A stretch of 64,000 nt of DNA from Perkinsus olseni. Taxonomy: Eukaryota > Perkinsozoa > Perkinsida > Perkinsidae. This document shows, one piece after another, positions 34,337 to 46,587 of the stretch. A program made the translations under genes and the position numbers. The stretch lies in the NCBI GenBank assembly GCA_013115135.1, contig JABANP010000013.1:248001-312000 (forward strand). Reading direction: 5' to 3'. The notes under the pieces are model-generated. The model had not been told where the DNA came from. It did not search any database and saw nothing but the letters and a program-made list of their open reading frames with translations. The first letter of the stretch is position 1; each line of letters begins with the position of its first letter.

Positions 34337-37300
34337 TGTAGACAATTGTGTTTTCATTGCCAGACCATTTCCATAGCTGATTGTGTCCTGTCCCTACCAA
34401 CAATTCCTGAGCTATGCTATTATCGATTGAGTGATCTTTGCCCATTCACATATACATTCCATACGGTCCTAGAATATATTTCCTCGAACGTCCTACTCTG
34501 CGTTGGTTACATCTGGTAGCAGCTCCGTCATGTCTTCGTCAACTTCAACCCGTGGTGTACTTCATCCTCCTACTTACAAATTTGGAGATGACTTTTATTA
34601 CTTGGTCTGAACGCTTCAAGCTTATCCTTAAGGTCAATAATTATGATGATGCTAAGGGATTGAAGCTTTTGCCCTTATATCTCGACCCTACTACATATTC
34701 TATTTATCGTGAGCTGGAAGGTTCTGGACCCCTGGCAACGCTCGAAGAAGCGTTAAAAAGCGTTAACTAAGGCTCTGAGACCAAGAACGGCAACTACTTG
34801 GCTATCTTTTTACTCATCAAAAGATGCACCCAAAGGAACATCCTATGGATTTCGCTACACGGCTCAGACACATGGCATCTGATCTTATGCCAGGCTTGCA
34901 ACCTACTGAACGAGATGAGTTATGCACTCACCAATTTTTGGCTGGTATACCTCCTGACTATGCACGGGTATTATGCAATGAATCGGCTACGCTGAGCTTG
35001 TTCGATGCTGCACAACGTGTTCAGCAGCTCCTGGGACTGGATGAAGCTCGGCTACGTGCAGATTCTACCCCGGATGCAGCTGAACTACTAGGTCTACCAG
35101 CCTCAGATCCTGTTGATCCTACGATGTCGGAAGAAGAATTGAATTCACTGTCGTCACCGCCCGCTCCGGTCTCCTCCATCAATACTGGTAATGGGTCTAA
35201 ATCGTCTATTTCTTCGGTGATATGTCATCGTTGTGGTCGACCAGAACATTATGCGAGAGACTGTCGGATGGACAGATCGACTGTATGCCGTAAATGTGGT
35301 AAGCGTGGTCATGTCAGTCGGGCTTGTCGATCTTTCCCGAGTCAGGGAAACGAGCAAGGGAGAACTCAGTAGGCTGTAACGTTCTCCCTGTAACTATGCT
35401 TTCTAAAGATGGAAATTATACAGCCCAACTACCTCATGTACAAGTATTTATTCTATCTCGTCCTTTGACTGTGCTATTGGACTCTGGTTCGGTGATATCA
35501 TTACTAGGATATGATCTCTGGGTGACACTATGTACAAGTCAACCTGATCGGTATTCACTGCAACCAGCACAACAACGTCTTGTAACTGTGAACAATGAAG
35601 ATTTGAAGACGCAAGGATTGGTCACGCTACCTTTGCGACTTGGCTCCAATTCCTACTCTTCGCGATTTTTATGTGGTTACACAGTTACCAGCTGAACTCA
35701 TGCTAGGTTCAGATTTCCTTCGTCTATCAAGATCGTCTCTTGATTTTGCATCATCCACATTGGTCTGTGGATCGCATACTCGTCTACCCTTCCTGGTTAA
35801 TTCTGTACAAGGTGCAGAACAGTCTCGTCATTCCCTTTATGGAGATCGTCAATTATCTGTTTATAGAGAGCCCTCTGGTCGGTTCTCAGTCTCTTGGCAT
35901 TGGTTATCTTCACCTCCAAAGTCTCTATCTGGTCCGGAACCGTTTCTGTCTCGATTAGATGCAGATTCTTTCATGAACAAGTCAAGTACTATATTGATCA
36001 CGATATCATTGAGGAGATATCTCCGGCTACTTTGGCAACTTTCGGTTCCGACTTCAACTTCTTGAAATGGTTTGGTGCAGCCCAAAAGTCCAAGTCTACA
36101 CCGTCACGTCCTATCTGGGACTTTCGTCCCATTAATGCTTGTATTTATCATGGGCCTATGAGGCAGCAACTACTGAGTCAAGTCCAACAACTACTACGAA
36201 TTGGTACTACTATCATATCTATTGATATTAGTAAAGCCTTTCTGGCGATTTCTTTGGAGAAGCCTCTAAGAAGATATACTCTATTCCGTTATTGTTCGAA
36301 GATATACCAACACAAAAGGTTGGGGTTCGTGGCGAGCTGTGCTCCCCATGCTCTAGAGATATGTCTGCGTCTACTTTTTCGAAGTGCAAACTTATATGAG
36401 AGGTTACGTGAAGGAGGCTGGCAACTCATTCAGTACATGGATGATCTGTTCTTGGTTATGATATCGCCTACTCCTGTTATGTCTCCGTCGGAGGTTACCA
36501 ACTTAATTCTGTCAGTACTACGTCAAGCATGTTTCGAAGTTCAACCCCGAAAGACTTGCTTCTTGACGACAAGAAGCTCAGAGAAGCTCCTCATCCACAA
36601 GAAGGATGAGGTGAAGCCTATGAAGAAGGCGTTATTGGTTGGGATACTTTATAGTAAGGAAGGGAATACGGTGTCCTATCCAACAGTACAACTTCAAGTT
36701 CCTGATGCTACAGAAGGTCCTTTAACTCGCCGAAGACTCCTTGGAGTTGTATCTAAGCTTCGAGATCCTCTTCTTATACGGCCCCTCTGTAATGTGGTCA
36801 CTAATCACCTGAAGCACATTATTGGTTCCATGACTTATACTTGGGACGAGCAGTTCTCGGAAAGGGATACATCTCTATGGATTGATCGTCTTTCTCGTCT
36901 GGAAGATTTTAATAAGATGGAGTCCTCGAGTGCTGCTGGCTGTCTCTCTCCTTCGGGTATACTGGTGATCTATGTCGATGCGTCGACAACTGGTTTCTCG
37001 TGGTTGGCCTATTATGGATCTACCACTACTACTCTCTCTTATATAGGAGGAGAGTATGGAGTATGGTCCGCTAAACATCAAGGTAAACACATCAATTACC
37101 TTGAGCTTTTAGCGTCTGTCTGTGCCTGCAACTATGCTGATAGTCGTTCTCTAATTATGTTCGTACTTATTATCCGTCTTCAATCTATCATGTGGTGGAC
37201 TCACAGACATGTTACCGTCAACTTATCTCTGGACGAGCCCATCAATCTTCTCATAGTGCGGCCTTGTGTCAGCGTCAGCTGAGCTATCATGCTGAATTAG

Positions 37301-39244
37301 TCGCTGATGCACATTGGAGGCATTATAATGTTGTATTAGTATCCACTAAATTGAATTTGGCCGATCGTGGGACACGATTGAATTCTGTATCTGATTATGT
37401 TCTGCATGGAAATGGCACTGTCTCTCCTTCTGATATTTTAGACTATACGGCTCCTTCGTCGCTTTCAGAACAACAATTTCAACAATTACAAGATCTACTG
37501 CATCCTACCGTCACTGACGTTGCCAGTGAATCTCCTTCAGTTGTACCAGTAGCTTATGGTCCTTCTGCGCCGGTATGTTCTGTCTCTATTATTGACGATG
37601 ATGGTCCTCTTCCTCTTGCTGAAGTGTTGAAAGCCCAGTCCAGTCTATCTTGAACTGCATCGTATACTGGTTGCTCAGGACCCTGACTGGTCGTTACCAA
37701 GAGACGCCTCTGCTGAACTGAAGTCCTATGTTAGGTATCGAGCTGAACTTGGAGTAAGCGATGGCTTACTAGTTCGTACATACGCTCCATATCCGTATTA
37801 TGATCCGTTGAAGCTTCCATTGATACCCCAAGTTCTTCGTCATCGACTTCTAGCAAGTGCTCATAATGATGGTCATTTTGGTGGTGATACTCTCCATGAT
37901 ATGCTAGTCAAGATATGTTTTTGGCCTACTTTACGGAAAGATTGCATCTCCTTCGTCAAGTCTTGTCCGGCATGTGTCTTAAGAAGTAAGAACGTCACCC
38001 CTGCCCCACTACGACTTCATTATGCTACACGACCGTCGCAAGTAGTATCTGTTGATGTCCTGAGTATTGACAACAACAAGCTGTTGACGCTCTGTTGTCA
38101 TTTTAGTAAATGGGCGGTAGCGGTGGTTCTTCCGGCTGAAACCGCTACTGCTACTACTGCGGCTCTAACTCGTATATTTTATACCCTTGGAGTACCGTCT
38201 ACACTTATAAGTGATCGTGGGAGTAATTTCAATAACTCTCACTATCTCGAGACTCTTTCTCGATATGGGGTAGAGGTGCGTTACTCTTCGGTTGCGCATC
38301 CTGCTTCGAATGGTCAAGTAGAGAGGTTCCATAGAACCTTATTGGATCGACTTAAGGCCTACCTTTGTATATATTCTGGTGGTAATTGGCTTCAAGTTTT
38401 ACCCAAGCTCGTCTACGAGTACAATGTCACTAAACAGACATCTATAGGTATCTCTCTTTTTGAAGCAATGTTCGGCCGACGTCCACTTCAACCGTATCTG
38501 CTCAGTCCAACTCCACTGACTACATCTTCACCCCATGATATTGTACATGCTACTATTATTGACTATGTCGCAGGCCAGCTTGCCGAGTCTAAATCTGCGT
38601 ACAGGCGGCATTTCAATAAAAAGGCGGAATGTCATCCTATCTATCCCTCCGGTACTCACGTACTCGTCTACTTCGACCAGTTACGTTCTGAGTTACAGAC
38701 CCATTGGCGACGAGGATATACCGTTATCTTTAAATCGAGTGACGTGACCTATCGGATATGTGTTGATAAAACTGGATACGTCTTTACCTGTCATACTAAT
38801 CGCCTTCGTCTAGATCCTGCCCCACATCATGGCCCAAGTCCTATTAAGAAAATGACGCCAACGATGAGAGAGCCTCCATCCTTACCTCCAAGATGGACTC
38901 CTACCTATGATGATATTGTGGACGAAGAAGCTAATATACTCGAAGTACATCGACAAGGTGACCCTATTGGCGACTTGCATCGAGTTTCCCGCTATGGACG
39001 TATTATTCGGAAGCCACAACGTTATGGTTATGACTGAAGACGTCCACTAATCTTATAGACGGGGAAGAATGTAGACAATTGTGTTCTCATTGCCAGACCA
39101 TTTCCATAGCTTATTGTGTCCTGTCCCGACCAACAATTCCTGAGCTATGCTATTATCGATTGAGTGATCTTTGCCCATTCACATATACATTCCATACGGT
39201 CCTAGAATATATTCCCTCGAACGTCCTACTCTGCGTTGGTTACA
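34337..39244 (+). mobile_element. LTR retrotransposon R2, copy b
   Basis: LTRs 34337-34511 and 39070-39244, 175 bp each. This is the tandem copy of R2a and shares its 10-bp and 8-bp deletions. It has private 1-bp indels in homopolymers (extra T at about 34593 and 34809, extra A at about 34757, one G fewer near 35347, extra T near 35670), the pattern of long-read errors or fresh decay. Confidence 0.9.
34530..39037 (+). pseudogene. R2b gag-pol, with intact integrase frame
   Basis: Gag is broken into several frames by 1-bp indels. The RT-RNase H frame (35979-37282 region) matches copy a. Unlike copy a, the integrase is one open frame of about 409 codons (37808-39037). It runs from the zinc finger (HNDGHFGGDTLHD, CPACVLRS) through VSVDVLSID, ISDRGSNF and SNGQVERFHR to a C-terminal YGRIIRKPQRYGYD. 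These are the D, D and E residues of a retroviral-type integrase core. It is the best copy of this domain in the window. Confidence 0.85.
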
Positions 39245-41070
39245 AGTGCAACAAGACGAAATGACAATGTACGAAGCGAAACTGTACGACTGGAAACTGT
39301 ATGAGGTGAAACTGTACGAATTTGTGGTACACGAGCAGAGTTGCTACTAGTTGCAACTGTACGATATGATCCTCACCGTTGGCAGCCTGCCAATCGAGAA
39401 ACTAATTAGCGGTGAGTCATGTCGATGGGAGCGTTGACATCTACTGCGTCCGCCTCAGGTGACTGAAGCAGGTGACAGAAGAGCGACAAAAAGTTACCTT
39501 GTCTGAGTCACGTAATCGGTGGCTCACGCTTCCACTTCCGACCTCTCCTTGACGTGCAACGGGCGGAGTGCCACGTTATGCTCTCGTCTTCCAGATTGGG
39601 CGGCTCAACCGAGCGTGGACTCGCCCATGACGTCGCACAATCTGCATGCCACCAACCCAATCTCGCGCATCGACGGGAGCTGCAGTAAACTGCCAGGGAG
39701 TAGTCATCTAGGCCTCCGCAGCAGCCTGCCAGCTCCTTCGAATGTAAAGTTCGCAACTGCTCATCAGTAGGCATCTCGGGACTTGGCCACTGATACTCTC
39801 TCAGGAGTTGATCGATGGGCTGCTCCGTCGGACGCGCGGCTCCTCTAGAAGATCGAGCCGGCCGGCGTACTCCATACGGCGGATAACTAACATGTGGAGC
39901 AGACGGTTCCTCCCTGGGATAACGAAGGTGTCCCATCTCCCGATTCTCTGATTCCAGACCTCGAGCCGATTCTCATCCTGACGCACAGCAGGGACTAACG
40001 ACTATGGAGTAGGTTAAACCATCGCCGATCTAACTCTATTACCATGGAAAAGCTCTCACTCCGTCGCAGCCTGACTGGAGACGCTGAAGCAAGCATTCCT
40101 CCTGGCTGCGACTCACCCGCGCCTGGATCTTGCGCATCGGCTGCAATCGAACTCGGTGCACACTGGTGAAGGTCTTCCTCAGCCCATTCCCCACCGATAC
40201 GCCGGGCTATCGTCAGCGTCCTCGGACGATCCGCGCGGCGGAGGTACAGGCTGAAGGGTAGAGATCTCTGCGTCCTAGTCTCTATCAAAAGAGCCCATCA
40301 CTTATAGACCTCCTTTCTTTGGTAGCCCCCCAAGTGGTTCGAGATCCTGACCTCGCTATCGCTCATGTAAGCATTCTCCGCAGACAGAGCTCGATCTAGT
40401 TTGGTCTTTTCCTTCTGGACATCACTTGACCACGCACGGGCTTTCCTTCCACCGATGCGAGGCATGACGTTGGGTAAAAGAACTCTGCTGGGACATTAAC
40501 TTACAAGAGGCAGCGTGACGTATACCATTATCGTATTACCTGTTATTACCAGGCTGGTAATAAGTATCATTATGGTACTACCATATATCGTATGGTGTAA
40601 GCTTTGCAGTACTGTCGCAGGCTGCCCTTCGCAGCAACGGTCATGGGTCATTATTAATGGCTCATTAGCCGTTTCACGGAGGTGACCGATGACCGCACGA
40701 CACGTGCAGCACGCGTACTCATGGAGGGGCGCAGGTTCAAACCGGAGATGTCGTACTTTTCGGCGCTCTCCAAAAGCCATAAAGGCTCGGCTCCGCAGGG
40801 CTGAGGCGAGGCCCATTCCATCTTTTAAGGCGGCCGTAGGCCGCCCTATTGTCGTCGAGTTAGATAAAGCGTGTTGAGGCGTTTGGTGCCGGTGAGCTCT
40901 CCCACTGGTGTGGGCGAGCACTCCACGCAACATAATCTGAGGAAGACAGTAATATCTTTGAGGAAGCAACGCAGCGCGCGCCCACAGAAGACGATATGCC
41001 GTTTTGCGGGACCAATTGGTCGTCATGCGCCACAATATTCCATCACGCGCCATAGAACCTTCGGCCTGGA
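39245..41070. other. A3 right end (39245-39378) and spacer S, copy 2
   Basis: Duplicate of 31690-33517, nearly identical. It again ends the A3 array with GATATGATCCTCACCG at 39378 and TTGGCAGC after it. The spacer palindrome recurs at about 40547-40567. Confidence 0.7.
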
Positions 41071-41417
41071 ATAAGTAGACAATTTCTGGGACCACTGTGA
41101 TAGTGAAACGGTAGCTCAATTTCGCTAAGTTGTGCTGAAGCTATAGCTCAATTTCGCTAAGCTGTGCTGAAGCTATAGAGTGTTTCATACGTGCTGCATT
41201 CGTATAAGTATACATAGACTATTCGTCCGTAATCGACGTTTCTTGTATTCGTACAAGTGCGTATCAAGGTGCGAGGTATTGGTTGCGTTATCTTATTCCT
41301 AGTTGGACGCTTTCTGTGACACTTAGTGCATTTTATTATTTTACAACCTCGCATACCTTGACATCTAATTGGTAGCAGCTCCTTGTTCTACTACTGAGTG
41401 TTAATATCGGTTATAAT

Positions 41418-42471
41418 TATGGTATCTGGCGACTTTCCTACGATTGAGAAGAATGTGGATGAAGTTGCGAGCCACCTTCGACCAGTATAAAGAGATAGGA
41501 GCCTCTGGTGAAGTGGCTGGTATGGCTCGCGATACGGCCCGACCTAGTGCCGTAGCTCACAACGAGGTAGTGAGGGCCTTCAGAGAGGCCGGTTATGATT
41601 CTGATAGAGGTTCCGCTGATTCTTCGACCCGTCCTACTTTCCTTTCGTCGCCTGGTCCCGCTGGTTCTACAGTGATTCAAGTAATGCAGACGCCTATGCC
41701 TGAGCGTTACGATGGTGTTACTAACTTCGAGGATTGGCTACGTCGCTATGAAGCCGATGCTCGTGGGTCGAGTTGGACTGATCCTCGAATGGCTGAGCGT
41801 CTTGGTAATCATCTCCGTGAGGTCTATTTTGTGTGGCATCAACACTGTACTGAGAAGGACTTCGAGGCGGATCGTTCATCGTTTTTGGCAATGCTCTCTC
41901 CAGTTCGGCCCGATGAGATTCTCGCTAAATTTAACGGTATGACTTGGGATCGTATTACTCGTTTGGTGGCGTTTCTTGACTTCTCTTCACCGTTGTATGA
42001 ACCACTATAACAAGTCCTCACCCTGTGATAAAAAGCTCAGTGCCGATACTATGGACCAGATGGTTATGGATAGGTTGATCGCCAACTCTCCGGATGCGGC
42101 CAAGCCAGTACTTCCGCGTCGAGCTTGAGGTTTACAAGGAAAAATTTAGCCCGCCCTCCCAGCCCAGTCGGCCTGCAGCCGCATCGCAAGCAGACGCTAC
42201 TATAGGTAGTGATGATGGTATGGGTCCTCCTTCTAGTGTGGTCCAAGCTTTGGTAGGTTCGCTAGAGAAGCTGTTTGACCAGCCAGAGAGAAGGCTCGCG
42301 GCCGTAACGCTTCCTAAGAAGTGCCTTTTATGTGGTGGTGAGCATTGGTTGAAGAACTGTCCCCATAAGAAGTTTAGTGCGGGCTGCTTCGTATGCGGCG
42401 CCAAGGACCATGTGGCGGCCACATTGTGGCCCGTAGTGCTCGATGTTGGCGGCTCTCCGTGGTTCTATTAA
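41418..42471 (+). pseudogene. R3b gag
   Basis: ATG 41418 opens a frame (MVSGDFPTIEKNVDEVASHL) that stops at once at TAA. The long gag frame (QYKEIGASGE and on, to FSSPLYEPL at 42010) is in another frame. This shift is present in all R3 copies, so it is old or marks an unrecognised intron. A further shift leads to the frame 42094-42471 with the zinc knuckle CLLCGGEHWLKNC. The second knuckle lacks its last Cys. Confidence 0.6.
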
Positions 42472-42526
42472 TGGTAAGAAGTCGACTGGTGTGTCGGGAA
42501 ATTTCTACTAGAGGTTTCCCGACACG

Positions 42527-43431
42527 GGTGTATCACGACTCGTACACCGAAAACTGGTACACTTTCATTTCATACACGACTCGTACACTGAATGCTCGTT
42601 CACCCCTTGGATCCGTACACCGTCGTACACTTGAAACTCGTACACATAATACTCGTACATATAAAGCTCATACACGTAAAACCCACACACATAAAACTCG
42701 TACATCGTCAACTCGTACACGAGCACGACTCGTACACTACGCTGCTTGAGACGCATTTCTGGGCCGCGCGCTGAGAGCAATGGCGGAGCGAAGGAAGTAA
42801 TTAATACTTATGCTACGCGGCCATAATCGTGCGTGAAATACTCACATTTGTCAAGTTTGTCACAATTCTGATTCTATTTCTTCCCGTCTTTGACATGCGT
42901 CTCAATCAACTCCACAGCTTCCTCATTCATGCCGGTATATTCACATTCTCTGCCTTCATCTCTCACACGAACTCTACTCATTCACTACATCGCGCGTGAA
43001 AAATTCACACTTTCTTGCACTTACGCCTAACTGCACAACATTTCTGCTGAGAGCGCCGGCATTGGAGCGAAGCGACTCCGAAGCAAAGCGACGGGCTCCG
43101 CTCGTATTGTCTATAGAGAGCGAATTGTTTGCGCCACTCTGTGAGTACATTGTGAGGACATTCAGTGTGTAAATGGTATGGAGGTTAAGGTAAGGGGTAA
43201 CGAATTCAAAGGTCGCGGATTCGATGCTATGTTACAAAGCATCACATAAGAACGATGCTACGGTACATAGCCTATGTACCGGCCCTGCACTGCAGGGAGC
43301 AGATAAATAGTCAATTAGAGGCGGCAGAGCGCGAAAATTTTTCAGGCAAGTTGCGTACAAAATTTTCGCAGGGTGTACGAGTTGAAAGTGGGTGTGTGTA
43401 TGAAATGACAGTGTACGAGTCGTGAACATCC
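42527..43431. mobile_element. element B1: CGTACAC 15-bp arrays and tRNA-like core
   Basis: The left tip GGTGTATCACGACTCGTAC and the right tip, reverse-complemented, GGATGTTCACGACTCGTAC are inverted repeats of about 30 bp. The left array (42536-42735) is made of 15-bp units such as CGTACACTTGAAACT. The right array is shorter. The core has a palindromic GC-rich patch (43060-43105) and a tRNA-like segment: TGGTATGGAGG (43174-43184) and GGATTCGATGC (43218-43228). No exact target duplication is visible (CGACACG against CGCTCAA). Confidence 0.75.
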
Positions 43432-43982
43432 CGCTCAACCTCGACCGTTGACGTTCCACAAGCTCTCGGCCCCAAGTTCTTCTTCACCCCTGACCGATGG
43501 CTCCTTGTCCCGACCATCTATAACTGCGAGTATTCTGCCCGAGGGGTCTGCTGCTGGCCCGACCGTCCCCAAGGAGTTGGATATCATTGTCTACATCGGC
43601 GACTACTGTATACGAGGTCAGACTTTCGTCGAGGTCATCTGCCAGCACGACTACATGACATGGCGACTGAAGAGAAGTCCTTCAACAAAGCGCCCTTCGC
43701 CGGCCGGCAGCTACACTGATTGGAACGCCCTCTGTAGTGGGGATAACACTAAAGCTCGCTATGACTTGCTCCAAACTGTAAACGACCAGCTGCCCGTGCC
43801 CCGCTCCGTCGACCTATCGGACACCCTCAATGTCTTCACTGACGCCTCTCAGCTCGCATTCTGCGTCGATGAGGGGAGCGTGTACCCAGCTGTGCCGAAA
43901 TTGCGCAACACAAAAAGGATAATTGAGAGTCAATAATCAAAGGTCTAAGTGATGGTGTGGTACCACTAGCGCCACGCTAAGG

Positions 43983-44265
43983 CGGTGAGGATCATATCGT
44001 ACAGTTGCAACTCGTAGAAACTCTGCTCGTGTAACACAAATTCGTACAGTTCAACCTCATACAGTTTCCAGTCGTACAGTTTCGCTTCGTACATTGTCAT
44101 TTCGTCTTGTTGCACTCAGTAAGTTATCATTCCGTACAGTGTCGAATCTTACAGTGTCAACCAGTCACAAGATGAAAGTCGGTTGTACGGATTATTCTTG
44201 TACCCTTTAGCTGCGCACCAGCTGAGACCTGTACCAGTTGACACTGTACGATATGATACTCACCC
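43983..44265. mobile_element. element A2, short 283-bp form
   Basis: CGCTAAGG flanks the element exactly (43975-43982, 44266-44273). The tips CGGTGAGGATCATATCGTAC and, reverse-complemented, GGGTGAGTATCATATCGTAC are inverted repeats. The arrays of 15-bp units meet near 44165 without the GC-rich tRNA-like core found in A1 and A3, so this is an internally deleted form that could still move. It has no coding capacity. Confidence 0.9.
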
Positions 44266-44405
44266 CGCTAAGGATACTCATTTCATACACAATTCTCTGC
44301 ACGCATGCACAGAGGCGCTCTCGTGAGCTGCTTAGTAAAAAAGTTGGGTTCTCGGCACACTCCCTCAGGCAACTGCTAGAGCCGTAGCCTCTTAGTCGCC
44401 GAGAA

Positions 44406-45380
44406 TCATCGTGAGGTTAACATCTCCGGACCTTGGGCTCCTTGTTGCCGTTGGTGTTGATGTCGTCGTCCATCTTCTCCAGAGCTCTCCTTGCTGCGAG
44501 TCATAGCTTCTTCATTCATTACTGCATCTCTCCATTGGCGAAGACCGGACTCATCGAATGCCGGTCTAGTAAGCTCAGTCTCTGTTTGGGCACTAGCGGC
44601 CTTCTTGATAATGTCCACTCCCTCTCGAGCGATCTTGATCTTGGGTCCGCCTCGTTTGAGTTGATGGATACCGCACACCGACGTCTGCCCACCCTTGTCG
44701 CCTATTGAGATCGTCACGCCCTCAGTTGCTGTCACTGTAAATGATCCGGTGAAGAGGTTGCCGAACTTGTCAACGTTGTAGTTCTTCTTCCACACCACGT
44801 CACCGACCTTCAAGTGCTCGTTCTTGAGGCGACGGCTACCAGCTAAGCGACGGCGGACTTGTACTCGGCGTTTTTGCCATAGGTCTTGTAGGCCCTTCAA
44901 GGACTGGCCCCACTCTTCTGAACAAGTATCACGGATCTGGGCGATGTCAGAGGTCAGATGGTCGAATAGTAAACCACTTCCCAGCCAAGCCCTGGCTTGG
45001 GAAACAGCCTCCTCATCCGTGCCGAGAACATTGTCGACCATGTTAGCGGAGGCTCGGCTGCATATCCAAGGGCAGAGTACTTTATCGTCCGCGTCTGAGT
45101 ATGGCAGACAAGTCATTGTAAATGCAGCCATACTGACCCACAGACTGGCGTCATCAAGAGACCATGGCCGTGTTGCACCGTCTCCGACTGTAGACGCCTT
45201 CAAGATGGCGCCAAACTCCTTATCGCCTCGTTCTAACCAACCCCTTTGAGCTGGGCCATTCGCATGATAAAGGGCTTGAACGACGTTGTAGCGTGATAGG
45301 GTCTGCCTGAATGTCGCCGAGGTAAAGCGTCCTCCTCGATCCGATACTACAACCTTCAGTATGCCTTCAGCGCCTATCAT
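44406..45380 (-). CDS. R4 integrase core and C-terminus
   Basis: 324 codons open. The core motifs VVVSDRGGRFTS (second Asp) and GWLERGDKEF (Glu) are present. A C-terminal basic region follows (KVGDVVWKKNYN, LFTGSFTV), typical of the DNA-binding end of retroelement integrases. The first catalytic Asp lies upstream, between 45380 and 45517, across a frameshift. The ORF ends in a Gln/Arg-rich tail at 44406. A truncated second copy of this region is at 59226-59605. Confidence 0.7.
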   Translation of the reverse strand: MIGAEGILKVVVSDRGGRFTSATFRQTLSRYNVVQALYHANGPAQRGWLERGDKEFGAILKASTVGDGATRPWSLDDASLWVSMAAFTMTCLPYSDADDKVLCPWICSRASANMVDNVLGTDEEAVSQARAWLGSGLLFDHLTSDIAQIRDTCSEEWGQSLKGLQDLWQKRRVQVRRRLAGSRRLKNEHLKVGDVVWKKNYNVDKFGNLFTGSFTVTATEGVTISIGDKGGQTSVCGIHQLKRGGPKIKIAREGVDIIKKAASAQTETELTRPAFDESGLRQWRDAVMNEEAMTRSKESSGEDGRRHQHQRQQGAQGPEMLTSR

Positions 45381-45707
45381 CTCGATAAGACTGTCGATAC
45401 TGCTGACCCAGAAGGATTATCAGCGATCTTGACCGACACCAGCTTGGTGATATAGTCGCAACCAATCAAGGCCCAAGACTTCTCCACTGTAGGCAAGGGC
45501 CCGTACAGATCCAACCCTATGATTCCCCATCAAGCTTAACCCAGCACCGTGGTGAACTTATCGCCTTGTTCAGCATTTTGCCAGTCTTAGCAACCGCATA
45601 GACATCACATGAACGGACAAACCTCTTCACTTCGCGGTAAATCTTCTTGAATGTGCAGAACTGCTCAACGAGGTCCTTCATGGCATTCACACCCGGGTGT
45701 TTGAAGG

Positions 45708-46289
45708 GGATGTTCACGACTCGTACACCGAAAACTCGTACATTTTCGACTCATGTCCCGAATACCCGTACATCGAAGACTCGTACACGGGAAACTCATA
45801 GCGGAGCCGCTCCGCGACTTGCCTGAAAAATTTTCGCGCTCTGAAGCATCTATTTGACTAATTAACTCCTCTCTGCAGCGCCGGGTCTGTACATAGGATC
45901 AAACCCGCGACTTTTGGATTGGTAACCCATTACCTTAACCTCTATACCATTTACACTACTGAATATTTACTCACAGAGTGGCGCAAACTATTCGCGCTCT
46001 ATAGACAATATTACTTCCTTCGCTCCGCCATTGCTCTCAGCGCGCGGCCCAAGAATGCGACTCAAGCAGCATAGTGTACGAGTCGTGCTCGTGTACGAGT
46101 TGACGGTGTACGAGTTTTATATGCATCAGTTTCACGTGTATGAGTTTTATGTGTACGAGTATTATGTGTACGAGTTTCAAGTGTACGGAATGACGGTGTG
46201 CGGATCCAAGGGGTGAACGGACATTTAGTGTACGAGTCGTGTACGAAATGAAAGTGTACGAGTTTTCGGTGTACGAGTCGTGATACACC
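45708..46289. mobile_element. element B2 in R4
   Basis: Tips GGATGTTCACGACTCGTAC (left) and, reverse-complemented, GGTGTATCACGACTCGTAC (right), as in B1 but in the opposite orientation. The right array at 46070-46270 has 15-bp units. The core read on the minus strand has TGGTATAGAGG (45949-45939), a perfect A-box consensus, and GGGTTTGATCC (45906-45896), B-box-like. A GGG/TCC stem between them leaves a loop with ACC in the anticodon place. No target duplication found, so one border may be rearranged. Confidence 0.75.
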
Positions 46290-46587
46290 GGAATGGCGAC
46301 TCCCGGTATCCAGATCTACTCCTATTTGGTCCTGAAGTGTGTGATTTGGTGGGTGGCCTCGTCCCTCTTATGTTGAACACGACGATCACACCAAAACCCC
46401 CTGTAACCTGTTAGAAGGGACGCCCCACGACCCGATGGTCAACCGCGACCTCCTTGTGAAGTGAGTACCCCGTGGCGAGGAGATGCAAGACCAACTCAGA
46501 ACTTCGATCAAGTGTGGCAGCGAGAGAAAGGGTGGTGGAGCGCCACAAGGGGGAGATTCACTTCTGTATTGCGCGATAGGTAATCGG

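Larger units (their letters stand above)
26725..41852. repeat. tandem duplication, two 7.55-kb copies
   Basis: 26725-34287 is repeated as 34277-41852. Each copy holds the A3 array tail, R2, the A3 right end, the spacer and the R3 leader with the start of gag. The junction at 34277-34287 is ACACTGTACTG, shared by the A3 array (26725-26735) and the R3 gag (41842-41852). The copies differ by only a few substitutions and 1-bp or few-bp indels. Confidence 0.9.
41071..43974 (+). mobile_element. retroelement R3, copy b, with element B1 inside
   Basis: The leader as in copy a, then gag. The gag zinc-finger part is 42300-42470 (CLLCGGEHWLKNC, then a damaged second knuckle CFVCGAKDHVAATLW). Element B1 (42527-43431) is inserted next. 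A pol piece then follows at 43436-43936, with KELDIIVYIGDYCIRG and, after a deletion relative to copy c, LNVFTDASQLAFC (RNase H-like). No second LTR is seen; element A2 follows directly. Confidence 0.75.

Noticed and set aside
43559..43660. VYIGDY as an RT catalytic motif
   Set aside because: One Asp is missing and surrounding residues do not fit the RT palm; left as unassigned R3 pol.
43983..44265. hAT membership of family A from the 8-bp duplication
   Set aside because: The tips do not match hAT ends and the duplications do not fit the usual hAT target pattern.
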